In this document: one piece after another, positions 1 to 9,281 of the stretch | Layout: each line of letters starts with the position of its first letter | Numbering within the stretch: position 1 is the first letter of the stretch | Assembly (NCBI RefSeq): GCF_030409635.1 | Contig: NZ_JAUFQF010000002.1 | Location: 310,001 to 374,000, forward strand | Reading direction: 5' to 3' | Source: Vibrio agarivorans | Lineage (GTDB): Bacteria; Pseudomonadota; Gammaproteobacteria; Enterobacterales; Vibrionaceae | Length of the DNA stretch: 64,000 nucleotides | The notes under the pieces: generated by a model | The model's input: only the letters and a program-made list of their open reading frames with translations | Told to the model about the DNA's origin: nothing | Database searches by the model: none | Made by a program: the position numbers and the translations under genes

Positions 1-371
1 TTTAGGTATCAAATAACGCCCTATACATTCTTTTTATATAGTGACAAAAGCAATTGTAGACATATTCTTGGTTAACACAAAGCTTAGAAAAGCTAAAAAA
101 ACCAAGAATTTAATGATAACGTAAATAAATTGATCTTGATCGCAAAAATGATTAATAATTTTAGCATTCAAGTCGATCTTTTAACCTTTAGTTGCTAAGG
201 GTCGTCAAAACCCTAGTAATTTCAGATATTAGCGAATGTTACAATAAGGTTTAAAATGTCAACCTCTTATTTTGCTCACCATTTGGTGCTAGAACGACTA
301 AGTTCGAACTAGATTTGGGTAGTTTGCGCTTTTGATGTATTATTACGCGCTTTTTTATAATTCGTTGGAGA
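1..371. other. AT-rich intergenic region upstream of DEAD-box helicase
   Basis: No plausible gene is seen here. The stretch is strongly AT-rich and holds an inverted repeat at 64-109 and a weaker hairpin (CTAAGGGT/ACCCTAG) near 195-216. The helicase start at 372 is preceded by TTGGAGA at 364-370. The length could accommodate a long 5' leader, as is known for some cold-induced RNA helicase genes, but no promoter could be fixed by eye. Confidence 0.6.
64..109. repeat. Inverted repeat / stem-loop
   Basis: ATTCTTGGTT (64-73) pairs perfectly with AACCAAGAAT (100-109). A second stem, AGCTT (81-85) with AAGCT (90-94), lies inside it. No T-run follows on the plus strand, so it is not a classical terminator in that direction. 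It could be an mRNA-processing structure, an operator, or the end of a gene to the left of the window. Confidence 0.55.
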
Positions 372-1712
372 ATGCTTTTGCAGTTTAAAGATTTGGGCCT
401 AGACAATCGCCTTTTAAAGACACTTAACCACTACGATTTCCGTAAACCGACGGACATCCAGAAGCAGGCTGTGCCTGTGGTGATTGCAGGTAAGGATTTG
501 TTGGCTTCATCAAAGACGGGTTCGGGTAAAACCTTAGCTTTCGTTTTGCCAATGCTGCACAAAGCGCTAAAGTCAAAAGCATTCTCTGCCAAAGACCCTC
601 GCGCAGTGATCCTAGCGCCAACCCGTGAGCTTGCTAAACAGGTTTATGGTGAGCTGCGTTCTATGCTTGCTGGTCTATCTTACGAAGCGACCTTGATTCT
701 GGGTGGTGAAAACTTTAACGACCAAGTTAAAGCGCTGCGCCGTTATCCTAAGTTTATTGTCGCGACGCCAGGACGCTTGGCCGACCACCTTGAGCATCGT
801 TCGCTATTCCTTGACGGCCTAGACACTCTTATTCTGGACGAAGCTGATCGAATGCTGGATCTTGGTTTTGCTCCAGAGCTACGTCGTATTCATAAGGCAG
901 CAAAGCACCGTCGTCGTCAAACCTTGATGTTCTCGGCCACACTGGATCATGCAGAGGTGAACGACATTGCTTCTGAGATGTTGAACGCACCGAAACGTAT
1001 TGCTATTGGTGTATCAAATGAAGAGCACAAAGACATTAATCAACGCTTTTATCTGTGTGACCACTTAGACCACAAAGAAGCGATCCTTGAGCGTGTGCTT
1101 GAAGAGGCGGAGTATCGTCAGCTGATTATCTTCACCGCCACTCGTGATGACACTGAACGTTTGTGTGCGAAGTTGAATGAGAAGAAGCTAAAAGCGGTTG
1201 CTTTGAGTGGTAACTTAAATCAAACCCAGCGCAACACGATCATGAGTCAGTTTGAGCGAGCGGTATTTAAAATTCTGGTCACTACTGATGTTGCATCGCG
1301 TGGTCTTGATATTGCTAACGTGACACACGTGATTAACTTCGATATGCCAAAACACACCGAAGAGTATGTTCACCGTGTTGGCCGTACTGGCCGTGCTGGT
1401 AATAAAGGCGATGCGATTTCTCTGGTTGGCCCTAAAGATTGGGCGAGCTTTAAACGCATTGAGACTTACCTGCAACAAGATCTCACCTTCTCAGTGCTTG
1501 AAGGCCTGAAAGGCAAGTTCAAAGGTATCAAGCCTCGCAAACCTGACTTACGCGGTAAGAAAGCAGACGCTACGAAAGTAAAAGGCAAAAAGAAACCCGT
1601 TCAGAAGAAAAAACCGGTTAAACGTGATAAGAGCTTCCACCAGAATGTGGCTGTGGGCGATGCTGTGTTTGTTCCTAAAAAGAAAGTCGCACCGAAAGTC
1701 GACGATGAGTAA
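372..1712 (+). CDS. DEAD-box ATP-dependent RNA helicase
   Basis: ATP-dependent RNA helicase, expected to act in the cytoplasm on structured RNA in ribosome assembly or mRNA turnover. Ordered motifs are visible: Q-motif region (KPTDIQKQAVP), Walker A (SKTGSGKT), PTRELA, TPGR, DEAD (LDEADRMLDLGF), SAT (FSATL), then the second RecA domain with TTDVASRGLDI and HRVGRTGRAG. A lysine-rich tail of about 70 residues follows the core and probably binds RNA. Length of 446 aa fits the RhlE/SrmB size class. The ATG is preceded by TTGGAGA. It is monocistronic, ending at a strong bidirectional terminator. Subfamily assignment within DEAD proteins is uncertain, so no symbol is given. Confidence 0.93.
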   Translation: MLLQFKDLGLDNRLLKTLNHYDFRKPTDIQKQAVPVVIAGKDLLASSKTGSGKTLAFVLPMLHKALKSKAFSAKDPRAVILAPTRELAKQVYGELRSMLAGLSYEATLILGGENFNDQVKALRRYPKFIVATPGRLADHLEHRSLFLDGLDTLILDEADRMLDLGFAPELRRIHKAAKHRRRQTLMFSATLDHAEVNDIASEMLNAPKRIAIGVSNEEHKDINQRFYLCDHLDHKEAILERVLEEAEYRQLIIFTATRDDTERLCAKLNEKKLKAVALSGNLNQTQRNTIMSQFERAVFKILVTTDVASRGLDIANVTHVINFDMPKHTEEYVHRVGRTGRAGNKGDAISLVGPKDWASFKRIETYLQQDLTFSVLEGLKGKFKGIKPRKPDLRGKKADATKVKGKKKPVQKKKPVKRDKSFHQNVAVGDAVFVPKKKVAPKVDDE

Positions 1713-1737
1713 CTCGGCAACGGTATAGATGTAAAAG

Positions 1738-1770
1738 AAAGGGGTGGTCAATATGGCCACCCCTTTTTTA
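1738..1770. terminator. Bidirectional rho-independent terminator
   Basis: Twelve-base stem 1738-1749 / 1755-1766 (core GGGGTGG / CCACCCC) with a 5-nt loop. T-runs follow on both strands. It lies between the convergent helicase and chemoreceptor genes. Confidence 0.88.
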
Positions 1771-1790
1771 TCAGTAACTGCTATGAACAG

Positions 1791-3434
1791 TTATAACTTG
1801 AAGAAGCTCAATCGGTTCTTCTGATCTTCCGCGAGTGTTGACAGCTCGCGGCTTGCAGCAGCTGACTGATTAATACCAGTGACATTTTGATTGACGATAT
1901 CTTGAATGTTGATCACATTGCGGTTGATGTCTGCGGTGACTTGGCTCTGCTCTTCCGCTGCTGAGGCGACCTGAGTGTTGATACTGGTCATATCATTGAC
2001 GGCTTGTGAGATGCCTTCAAGCGCTTGGGTGACTTCACCACTAAGCTGGCGGTTCTGCTCTAGCATTTCCATTGACATGCTTACGCTGTCATTGGCTTCA
2101 CCTGACTTGGCTTGTAGCTCTTCAATGATGCTTTGAATCTCGCGAGTCGATTCTTGAGTACGCGCCGCAAGCATGCGCACTTCATCTGCGACAACTGCAA
2201 ATCCACGCCCGCTCTCGCCTGCACGCGCAGCCTCTATAGCGGCGTTAAGCGCGAGTAGGTTGGTTTGCTCTGAAATGCTTTCAATAACCTCGATAACATT
2301 ACCAATTTTCTCAGATTGAAGCTTCAATGAGTTAACAACATCAGCCGCTTCACTCAATTGATTCGTCATACGTTCGCTGGCTTGATGGCTCTCATTAAAT
2401 AGTGCTAAGCCCTGTGATGTCATATCACTTGCGTTGCGAGCCGTATTGTCAGCATCGACAGCATTCGTATTGACATGCTGCGCCGTGCTCTCGAGTTGGT
2501 TGACCGCAGACGCGACTTGTTCAATTTCTTGGCACTCTTGGTCTGAGTTTGCTGTTGCTTGAACCATAACGGTTGCGAGCTCAGTTGAAGCTGCAGCGAC
2601 ATCCTCGCTAACACGAGAAAGGTCTGTAACGGTGCTGCGTAGCTGACTTAGCGTCGCTGTCACACTGTTAGATAGCTGAGCCATCTCGTTTTTACCTGGC
2701 TCGACAAACTCTACTGATAAATCACCTTGTTCTACCTTCTTCATCACAGACTGCAAACGACTGATAGGTGCAATAATTAAGCTTGCGAGCCAAGCTGCAA
2801 AGACAAGTGCTACCAAAAGCCCCGCAAACATCACCATTTTCAGCCATTGACTTACACGGTCATGATTGGCTTCTGCCGATTGTATTGATGCTTCTGCAAG
2901 TCTATTGACGGCCTCAGAGAGTTGATTAATCGATGCTTCCATTTCAACACCAAGTTGGCGATATTGATTTGAAGCTTGTGCGTACTGCTGTTCAAAGCCA
3001 GGCGGAAGGTAGGTCTCGTTGTGCTTAGTCTCAAGCAGGTTGAACATGGTGTTTTGTGAAAAGTCGAAATAGGCTTGAATCGCATCCATCGCACGTTGCG
3101 ACTCAGTGCTAATTCCTTCAGTGGTTCTCAGCTGGGCCAAAATTTGCGTCGTTTCATTCACTTCTTTCTTCAAGACAGAAATGTAGTCTTTGAGATCGTC
3201 ACGATTGAATAGAGAGTAGATCGCTTTGATACGCATGTTGCCAGCATGGTCGATGATCACAACGAGATCGTCTTTCTGCTCAATCGCATTTTCCATTGTG
3301 ACAGTGGCATCGTCGAATGCCGCATTTAAACGTATGTCCGCTAATCCTAGCCCAGATAGAACAATAATGACGGTAAATAGAACGGGTAGCAGCACTTGAG
3401 TTCGAATAGACAAGTGGCTCAAAAAGTTACGCAC
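1791..3434 (-). CDS. Methyl-accepting chemotaxis protein
   Basis: Transmembrane chemoreceptor of 547 aa. It has a short cytoplasmic N-terminus, TM1 at about residues 12-31, a periplasmic helical domain to about 200 (four-helix-bundle type by its heptad-like pattern), TM2 at about 200-222, a HAMP linker, and a long signalling coiled coil. The conserved hairpin tip that contacts CheA/CheW is present ([19 protein letters not shown] and [10 protein letters not shown]). No C-terminal CheR-tethering pentapeptide is seen; the protein ends SFFKL. The start is GTG with AGGAG 7-8 nt upstream. The ligand cannot be predicted. It is transcribed away from pstS, so a link to phosphate taxis would be speculation. 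Confidence 0.95.
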   Translation of the reverse strand: MRNFLSHLSIRTQVLLPVLFTVIIVLSGLGLADIRLNAAFDDATVTMENAIEQKDDLVVIIDHAGNMRIKAIYSLFNRDDLKDYISVLKKEVNETTQILAQLRTTEGISTESQRAMDAIQAYFDFSQNTMFNLLETKHNETYLPPGFEQQYAQASNQYRQLGVEMEASINQLSEAVNRLAEASIQSAEANHDRVSQWLKMVMFAGLLVALVFAAWLASLIIAPISRLQSVMKKVEQGDLSVEFVEPGKNEMAQLSNSVTATLSQLRSTVTDLSRVSEDVAAASTELATVMVQATANSDQECQEIEQVASAVNQLESTAQHVNTNAVDADNTARNASDMTSQGLALFNESHQASERMTNQLSEAADVVNSLKLQSEKIGNVIEVIESISEQTNLLALNAAIEAARAGESGRGFAVVADEVRMLAARTQESTREIQSIIEELQAKSGEANDSVSMSMEMLEQNRQLSGEVTQALEGISQAVNDMTSINTQVASAAEEQSQVTADINRNVINIQDIVNQNVTGINQSAAASRELSTLAEDQKNRLSFFKL

Positions 3435-3868
3435 AAGCGTCTCCTAATTAATTGAAGATGAATATTCCCACACGGGCAGAACTATAAGTGTTAACTAAGT
3501 GTTTGTATTTATAGTGTTAATTATCACCTATCTTCGTGGAGAGAACTTGAAGATAGAATAATAGCTCTACGCAATCGCGCGCCTATAATAAGGCTCTTAC
3601 CGTCCAATTTGTAGTCTATTAACAAAATACTTTTTAGTTGGTGTAACGTTTGCGTTACGAGATTTGTTAATAACTCACCCAGAATTGGTGATACTGGTTC
3701 AATTTTTTCCTTTGGCCTGGGGACAACCTCTCACTATCACTCTTGGTAATTTTTGTGTCACATGTCATTGAGTCTTCAATTAAGTGAAACATAACTGTCA
3801 TATAAGCCGTCTAAAGTGAGCATCGTTCATGAAAACAACGGCAATCATGCCAACAAAGGAAATTTGTG
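3435..3868. other. Divergent promoter region, MCP / pstS
   Basis: No gene is seen in these 434 bases. They carry the ribosome binding site of the chemoreceptor on the minus strand, the pstS Pho box (3795-3812) on the plus strand, and AAGGA at 3856-3860 for pstS. A second GTCA-containing stretch around 3755-3768 resembles part of a Pho box but lacks the 11-bp periodicity. Confidence 0.7.
3795..3812 (+). promoter_or_regulatory. Pho box (PhoB binding site)
   Basis: CTGTCATATAAGCCGTCT matches the Pho-box plan of two CTGTCA-like heptamers 11 bp apart (first perfect, second CCGTCT). It lies 56 bp upstream of the pstS start, as expected for a PhoB-activated promoter where the box replaces the -35 element. 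The function is inferred from the motif and its position before a pst operon. Confidence 0.82.
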
Positions 3869-4690
3869 ATGAAAAAGACAGTTATCGGTGCAATGGCACT
3901 ACTAGGCGCAATGGCAGTGACTTCTGTTTCTGCTAAAGAAACAATCTCTGCAGTAGGTTCTAGCAGCGTAACTCCACTGATGGAAGTTTTCTCTGAAACA
4001 TACATGAAGACTAACGACAACGTGTATATCGAAGTTCAAGGTCCTGGTTCTTCTGCTGGTGTTCGCGCTGCAAAAGCAGGTACAGCTGACCTAGGTATGT
4101 CTTCTCGCGCTCTTAAAGATGACGAGAAAGAGCCTAACCTAGTTGAACTAACGGTTGCTCTAGACGGTATCGCAGTTGTTGTTAACCCAAACAACAACAT
4201 CGAAGGTCTTACTGCTGACCAAGTAACTGCAATCTACAAAGGTGAAGTTGCTAACTGGAAAGAAGTTGGTGGTGAAGACAAGCCAATCGTAGCGGTAACT
4301 CGTGACACTGCATCTGGTACTCGTGGTGCTTTCGAAGACATCATGGACCTTAAGCAAAAAATCTCTGGTCAAACAGTAACAGCGATTTCTCAGCGTGCTC
4401 AAGTTGCTAACGGTAACGGTGCTCTGAAAACTATGGTTGCTTCTAACCCATACGCTATCGGTTATATCTCTCTAGGTACAGTTGACGCAACAGTTAACGC
4501 TCTACCTATCGACGGTGTTGAAGCGTCTGTAGACAACGTTAAGAACGGCTCTTACAAAGTTGCTCGTCCTTTCCTAGTTCTTTATAAAGAAGGTAAACCT
4601 TCTGGCGAAGCTCAAAAATTCCTAGACTGGATGGTTGCTCCTGAAGCTCAAGCACTTGCTGAACAAAAAGGCTACATCTCAGCTCAGTAA
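3869..4690 (+). CDS. pstS: Phosphate ABC transporter, periplasmic binding protein
   Basis: Periplasmic phosphate-binding protein delivering Pi to PstCAB. A Sec signal peptide (residues 1-22) ends at a VSA cleavage motif. Typical PstS ligand-binding segments follow: SSSVTPLM, GPGSSAG, GMSSR and RDTASGTR. Length is 273 aa. The ATG at 3869 is chosen over the GTG at 3866 because AAGGA (3856-3860) is well spaced and the signal peptide begins MKKT. It is first in a pstSCAB operon behind a Pho box. A hairpin after the gene should make pstS more abundant than the membrane components, as is usual for binding proteins. Codon use is strongly biased, suggesting high expression under phosphate limitation. 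Confidence 0.96.
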   Translation: MKKTVIGAMALLGAMAVTSVSAKETISAVGSSSVTPLMEVFSETYMKTNDNVYIEVQGPGSSAGVRAAKAGTADLGMSSRALKDDEKEPNLVELTVALDGIAVVVNPNNNIEGLTADQVTAIYKGEVANWKEVGGEDKPIVAVTRDTASGTRGAFEDIMDLKQKISGQTVTAISQRAQVANGNGALKTMVASNPYAIGYISLGTVDATVNALPIDGVEASVDNVKNGSYKVARPFLVLYKEGKPSGEAQKFLDWMVAPEAQALAEQKGYISAQ

Positions 4691-4714
4691 TATCGAATTA
4701 AACAATATTTAGTT

Positions 4715-4748
4715 GCTCAGCCCACCTTTTCGGGCTGAGCCTTTTCTG
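4715..4748 (+). terminator. Intra-operon attenuator between pstS and pstC
   Basis: GCTCAGCCC (4715-4723) pairs with GGGCTGAGC (4732-4740) around an 8-nt loop and is followed by CTTTTCTGT. The imperfect U-tract suggests partial termination, allowing lower expression of pstCAB than pstS. Confidence 0.8.
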
Positions 4749-4789
4749 TCTCATCCAAATGCGACTTGTTTGGACATAGAGAAAACATT

Positions 4790-5722
4790 ATGACCATCGC
4801 ACAAAATAGTGAACAGCTTATGACTACTGAAGCTAATGCTATCAACAAACCTGGTTTACGCGAGAAAAAGCGCGTTGACTGGAGAGAACGTATTTTCCAC
4901 GGTCTATTTTTGACCAGTGCCGTTATCGGCATCGTATCCCTCGCCGTAATTGCTTACTTTATTGTTCGTGAAAGTATCCCAGCTTTCCAACAAGCTGGCG
5001 TATCGGGCATCGTACTAGGTCAAAACTGGCTACCACCAGCGTTATACGGCGTTGCAACGATGATTGTTGCTTCACTAGTATCAACACTTGGCGCAGTGGT
5101 TGTTGGTGTGCCAATTGGTGTGCTAACCGCTATCTTTATCGCAGAAATCGCGCCAAAACGCGTAGCGAATATCATTCGCCCAGCTGTTGAGCTGCTCGCG
5201 GGTATCCCATCGGTTGTTTATGGTTTCTTTGGTTTGGTTATCATCGTGCCACTGATTCAACAGGTGTTTAATGTTCCTGCTGGTAACACTATTCTTGCCG
5301 GTATCATCGTACTGGGTGTGATGATTCTTCCAACGGTGATTACCGTTTCAGAAACCTCTATCCGCGCAGTGCCTCGTACCTATAAAGAAGGCTCACTAGC
5401 ACTTGGCGCTTCAAAGATTTTCACTATCTTTAAACTTCTCGTTCCTGCGGCTCGTTCAGGCATTATGACGGGCGTGATTCTAGGTATCGGTCGTGCGCTT
5501 GGTGAGACAATGGCGATCATCATGGTAATGGGTAACGCACCAGCCATGCCTGAAGGTCTATTAGACTCAGCTCGTACTTTGACTGCGAACATCGCAATCG
5601 AGATGTCCTATGCAAGTGGCATCCATGCGAACGCTCTATACGCAACCGGTGTTGTACTTCTGGCATTCATTATGATGCTAAACGCAGCACTACTTTACCT
5701 AAACCGTGAGAAGGCGAAATAG
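4790..5722 (+). CDS. pstC: Phosphate ABC transporter permease PstC
   Basis: Inner-membrane permease subunit pairing with PstA. Hydrophobic segments alternate through the protein, with a first TM at about residues 38-60. The EAA-type loop that docks the ATPase is visible as TYKEGSLALGASK, followed by GIGRALGETMA. I start at ATG 4790 (310 aa); the upstream TTG at 4766 would add eight residues and sits closer to the attenuator. It is followed by pstA after 4 bp, implying translational coupling. Confidence 0.94.
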   Translation: MTIAQNSEQLMTTEANAINKPGLREKKRVDWRERIFHGLFLTSAVIGIVSLAVIAYFIVRESIPAFQQAGVSGIVLGQNWLPPALYGVATMIVASLVSTLGAVVVGVPIGVLTAIFIAEIAPKRVANIIRPAVELLAGIPSVVYGFFGLVIIVPLIQQVFNVPAGNTILAGIIVLGVMILPTVITVSETSIRAVPRTYKEGSLALGASKIFTIFKLLVPAARSGIMTGVILGIGRALGETMAIIMVMGNAPAMPEGLLDSARTLTANIAIEMSYASGIHANALYATGVVLLAFIMMLNAALLYLNREKAK

Positions 5723-5726
5723 AATC

Positions 5727-6590
5727 ATGGATCGCGTAAAACTAAAGAAATCACGAGACTTTAAAGACAACGTTCTAAATGGTTTCGTTTGGGCTGCTGC
5801 TGCTGCAACCGTTGGCTTCCTATTCTGGATTATTTGGTACATCCTTTCGAACGGCTTACAGCACGTTAACTGGGAGTTCATCTCAAGCAACTATACCCGT
5901 ACAGGTGACACTCAGGGTATCTTCCCAATGATAGTGTCGACTATCTACATGGTTATTGCGTCGATTGCCGTAGCGGCGCCGCTAGGCATCATGACAGCTA
6001 TCTATCTAACAGAGTATGCAAAAGTAGGTAGCAAGCTGGTGAAAGTGATTCGCTTCTGTACTGAATCACTGGCGGGTATTCCATCAATCATCTTCGGTTT
6101 GTTCGGTATGACGTTCTTCGTCACTATCATGGGCTTTGGCTTCTCGATTTTGTCGGGTGCATTAACGCTAAGCATCTTGATTCTTCCGGTTATCATTCGT
6201 ACTACCGAAGAAGCACTGATGGCAGTGCCACAAACCTACCGCGAAGGCTCTTACGGCCTTGGCGCTTCTAAAATTTACACTATCTGGCGTTTGATCTTAC
6301 CTAGCGCAATGCCAGGTATCTTAACCTCGGTCATTCTAAGTATTGGTCGTGTCATCGGTGAATCTGCTCCTGTGTTCTTAACAGCGGGTATGGTTGCGCG
6401 TATTCCTGACTCATTAATGGATTCAGGGCGTACGCTAACGGTTCACCTATTTAAGTTGACTACCGAGCTGTTCACTATTGATGAGTGGAACCAAGCTTAC
6501 GGTACAGCAACGGTGCTTATTGTCGTCGTGCTGCTAATCAACATGATTACTAAGCTGATCGCAAGTCGATTCAACACAGCAACTTACTAA
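5727..6590 (+). CDS. pstA: Phosphate ABC transporter permease PstA
   Basis: Second permease subunit of the Pst importer. It has about six membrane segments and the same ATPase-docking loop as PstC (TYREGSYGLGASK), then SIGRVIGESAP. ATG 5727 (287 aa) is preferred to the upstream GTG, which overlaps pstC; AGAAGG lies at 5709-5714 inside the pstC end. A 51-bp gap separates it from pstB. Confidence 0.94.
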   Translation: MDRVKLKKSRDFKDNVLNGFVWAAAAATVGFLFWIIWYILSNGLQHVNWEFISSNYTRTGDTQGIFPMIVSTIYMVIASIAVAAPLGIMTAIYLTEYAKVGSKLVKVIRFCTESLAGIPSIIFGLFGMTFFVTIMGFGFSILSGALTLSILILPVIIRTTEEALMAVPQTYREGSYGLGASKIYTIWRLILPSAMPGILTSVILSIGRVIGESAPVFLTAGMVARIPDSLMDSGRTLTVHLFKLTTELFTIDEWNQAYGTATVLIVVVLLINMITKLIASRFNTATY

Positions 6591-6641
6591 TACGCTTCCA
6601 GTAAGCACTGACACGAATTCAAGATTTAAGAGATTAAGACA

Positions 6642-7391
6642 ATGAACAAGTTTGATATTGAAAACCTAGACCTATTTTACGGCGATAACCAAGCACTAAA
6701 AGCCATTAACCTGCCGATTCCAACGAAGCAAGTAACGGCGCTGATCGGTCCTTCTGGTTGTGGTAAGTCAACGCTACTACGCTGCTTGAACCGTATGAAC
6801 GACCTTATTGAAGGTGTAAAAATTACCGGTAAGTTGGATATGGATGGCACAGACATCTACGGCAACATCGATGTTGCGGACTTGCGCATCAAAGTGGGCA
6901 TGGTATTCCAAAAGCCAAACCCATTCCCGATGAGCATTTACGAAAACGTGGCTTACGGTCTTCGTGCTCAAGGGATTAAAGACAAAAAGCACATTGATGA
7001 AGTGGTTGAAAATTCACTACGCGGCGCAGCACTGTGGGATGAAGTGAAAGATCGTCTTAAGTCGCACGCTTTCGGTCTGTCCGGTGGTCAGCAGCAGCGT
7101 CTGTGTATTGCGCGTACGATTGCGATGGAGCCGGACGTTATCCTAATGGATGAACCAACGTCTGCACTTGACCCTATTGCAACGCACAAAATCGAAGAGC
7201 TAATGGAAGAGCTTAAGAAAAACTATACGATCGTGATCGTGACTCACTCAATGCAGCAGGCGCGTCGTATTTCAGACCGCACCGCTTTCTTCCTAATGGG
7301 AGAGTTGGTTGAGCACAATGATACTGACGTAATCTTTAGCAACCCGAAAGACGACCGTACACAAGGCTACGTGAACGGCGACTTTGGTTAA
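6642..7391 (+). CDS. pstB: Phosphate ABC transporter ATP-binding protein
   Basis: Cytoplasmic ATPase energising phosphate import. Walker [10 protein letters not shown] is at residues 36-44, the Q-loop is in FQKPNPF, the ABC signature is LSGGQQQR, Walker B is [12 protein letters not shown], and the switch histidine is in VTHSM. Length 249 aa is normal for PstB. It closes the operon at a strong terminator. phoU, phoB and phoR do not follow, unlike the E. coli arrangement; they must lie elsewhere or be linked to another pst copy. Confidence 0.97.
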   Translation: MNKFDIENLDLFYGDNQALKAINLPIPTKQVTALIGPSGCGKSTLLRCLNRMNDLIEGVKITGKLDMDGTDIYGNIDVADLRIKVGMVFQKPNPFPMSIYENVAYGLRAQGIKDKKHIDEVVENSLRGAALWDEVKDRLKSHAFGLSGGQQQRLCIARTIAMEPDVILMDEPTSALDPIATHKIEELMEELKKNYTIVIVTHSMQQARRISDRTAFFLMGELVEHNDTDVIFSNPKDDRTQGYVNGDFG

Positions 7392-7439
7392 TCTTATTTA
7401 CTGGCATATAACACTATAACTATAAGCGATGGTACTCTT

Positions 7440-7465
7440 GCCCCTCTTGATGAGGGGCTTTTTTA
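7440..7465 (+). terminator. Rho-independent terminator of pst operon
   Basis: GCCCCTC (7440-7446) pairs with GAGGGGC (7452-7458) around TTGAT and is followed by TTTTTT. Confidence 0.92.
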
Positions 7466-7517
7466 TATCTGTGTATCAGTGCTTTATGCTGCTAGTTGCT
7501 TAACTAGCGCTAATCGA

Positions 7518-8612
7518 TTAACCGACATCTTTCATTTTTGGTGAAGGTTGTTGGTCGAATTTCATTCGATACATATTCCCATCAGCGATAGAGAGTAGCT
7601 GTTCAATACTTTGTGAATCAATCGGGTAGCGACTCATTCCTATGCTGGTTCCAATCGATATCGCACGCCCATCCTCCAGAACAATACCTTGCTCAAAGCA
7701 GTGCTCGATATGGCTCAGTAGTGGGTTAATCATTTGATGGCTGCATCCTTGCATCAAGATAGAAAACTCATCACCTCCCATCCTATAGATGGTTGCTTTA
7801 TAGGGCTGGATGGCCTCGAGCAATCGCTTGGATATCTGAATCAGCGTTTCATCTCCTGCCTTGTGGCCGAGATTATCATTGATGGTTTTGAAGCCATTGA
7901 GATCGAGTATCAGTAATGTGAACTCTTTGGATTTACGCAGTGTTTTTATGGCTTCGATAAAGGCTAAGCGATTAGGGATGCCCGTAAGGGTATCAGTACG
8001 TGAAAGTTGCCGATGGTATTTTGCATCCTGATAAAAGATATAAGTGACCAGACCGAAGCATAGCAGTAACGTGCCGAGCAGTAATAACTGGATGATGGCA
8101 ATCGTATTGACCTCTGAAACTCGAGCGAGGTGCTTTGGGCTGTTAAGTCGATAGTTATTGGCAATAAATTGAATCACCGCTTGATAGATAGAATTAAGAC
8201 GCACAGAGAGCTGCTCTGCATCGTATTTGGTTTCTAGTTTGGCAAAGTCAGATTCGAGTTTCTGAAGATTGGAAAACTGCTCTGAGAAGAAAATGGTGTA
8301 GCCTCGCTCAGTGATAAATCGTTCTGATTCACGACTGTGCAGTAAGATATCAAATCGGCTCCAAGTGAGCTCATACTGCAGCTGAGTCTGTTGTTTGGTA
8401 CTTGCAGATAGATAGGCATAAGGTGTTAATGCCGAAAGCTCTGTAAACTCTTTGACTAGCTGATAGAGAAACCAATGCGCTTCATTTTGTTTACTCGAGT
8501 AGGCTTTGGCGATGTCTTTGGTTGAGACGAGCAGATACACATTAGCAGCGATCAGGACTATCGAACAAAAAGTAAGGATGGATTTTGTCTTGAGTAAAAA
8601 TCCTTGCAACAT
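7518..8612 (-). CDS. Membrane-anchored diguanylate cyclase (GGDEF)
   Basis: Likely makes c-di-GMP from two GTP. TM1 lies at about residues 9-29, a periplasmic helical sensor region at about 30-168, TM2 at about 170-193, then a GGDEF domain to the end. The active motif GGDEF is intact at residues 279-283, and the substrate-site DxxTGIPNR region is present. No RxxD inhibitory site precedes the motif, so product inhibition at the I-site is unlikely. It sits 5 bp after the small periplasmic gene on the same strand, indicating one operon. By position after pst and by architecture it resembles V. cholerae VCA0074 (cdgA); that comparison is from memory. Confidence 0.93.
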   Translation of the reverse strand: MLQGFLLKTKSILTFCSIVLIAANVYLLVSTKDIAKAYSSKQNEAHWFLYQLVKEFTELSALTPYAYLSASTKQQTQLQYELTWSRFDILLHSRESERFITERGYTIFFSEQFSNLQKLESDFAKLETKYDAEQLSVRLNSIYQAVIQFIANNYRLNSPKHLARVSEVNTIAIIQLLLLGTLLLCFGLVTYIFYQDAKYHRQLSRTDTLTGIPNRLAFIEAIKTLRKSKEFTLLILDLNGFKTINDNLGHKAGDETLIQISKRLLEAIQPYKATIYRMGGDEFSILMQGCSHQMINPLLSHIEHCFEQGIVLEDGRAISIGTSIGMSRYPIDSQSIEQLLSIADGNMYRMKFDQQPSPKMKDVG

Positions 8613-8617
8613 AGTGG

Positions 8618-9094
8618 CTACTCACTGCTTGGGTAATGGAAGAGGATATCACTGATTTGCCATACCATTTTTTCGTAGTAGGTGTGGTTATCAAGGGCAG
8701 GGTAGCGCTGCACATCAAAGACTAGCCAGTAAGGGCCTTTGTCACGAATTTTTATGTCCTCGCCGTTTAAGCGATAGGCGACAATCGGATTAAAGTGAGT
8801 GATTTCACTCCAATGAATGTCAGCTCGATAATCATTCAGCGCACTGATGGTCACGTGAGTTGGTGGTGCGATCTCAAAATGTTCGATCAACTCATCGAGG
8901 CGGAATCCAGCAAAATCGAGCGCTTCATCATGCCAAGGAAGCTTGGTAGAAAAGCTGTGCGTCGGTAACGACTGCTCGAGCTGTTGACGTGAGAGTGTTA
9001 ATGCTTGTCCTGTCTTGGGGTGTAAGGTAAGTGTACCTGCTTGTAGATATTGAGAGGCAAAGAACAGCCATACTGCTAACAACCTAACCATCAT
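8618..9094 (-). CDS. Periplasmic molybdopterin-oxidoreductase-domain-like protein
   Basis: About 158 aa with a Sec signal peptide (MMVRLLAVWLF...LQAG). The mature part, with FAGFRLDELI, VTISALNDYRADI and DKGPYWLVFD, resembles the sulfite-oxidase-fold molybdopterin-binding domain but is much shorter than catalytic enzymes. I see no conserved cysteine that would ligate molybdenum, so it may be a ligand-binding or degenerate domain. I chose ATG 9094 because AAGGAAG lies 7 nt upstream and the signal peptide starts there; an upstream ATG (9154) would add 20 residues that mask it. It is cotranscribed with the diguanylate cyclase and could be its periplasmic partner; that role is inference. Confidence 0.75.
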   Translation of the reverse strand: MMVRLLAVWLFFASQYLQAGTLTLHPKTGQALTLSRQQLEQSLPTHSFSTKLPWHDEALDFAGFRLDELIEHFEIAPPTHVTISALNDYRADIHWSEITHFNPIVAYRLNGEDIKIRDKGPYWLVFDVQRYPALDNHTYYEKMVWQISDILFHYPSSE

Positions 9095-9225
9095 TGACAA
9101 TCTTCCTTGAGCTCCGCTTTGATGATAATTGAGTTTCAGACTAAGCCCTATCATAGCATTTACTGTTACGAAAATGTTAGTAATGTATGGGATTTTGAAG
9201 ATGCATTTGCTGGACTTATTGTATC

Positions 9226-9259
9226 AAACAAAAAAAACGCCCGAACAGAGTCGAGCGTT
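9226..9259 (-). terminator. Rho-independent terminator of yjiH-family gene
   Basis: On the minus strand AACGCTCGA pairs with TCGGGCGTT (one wobble) around CTCTGT and is followed by a T-run (the plus-strand A-run 9228-9237). Confidence 0.85.
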
Positions 9260-9281
9260 TGGTTTAAATTAGTGAGTATAG

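Noticed and set aside
141..160. TTGATCTTGATC-like sequence as a possible RctB/oriC2 12-mer
   Set aside because: Only a loose match, no iteron array and no rctB in the window, so an origin is not supported.
3755..3772. Second Pho box upstream of the one at 3795
   Set aside because: GTCA elements are present but at 7-bp rather than 11-bp spacing.
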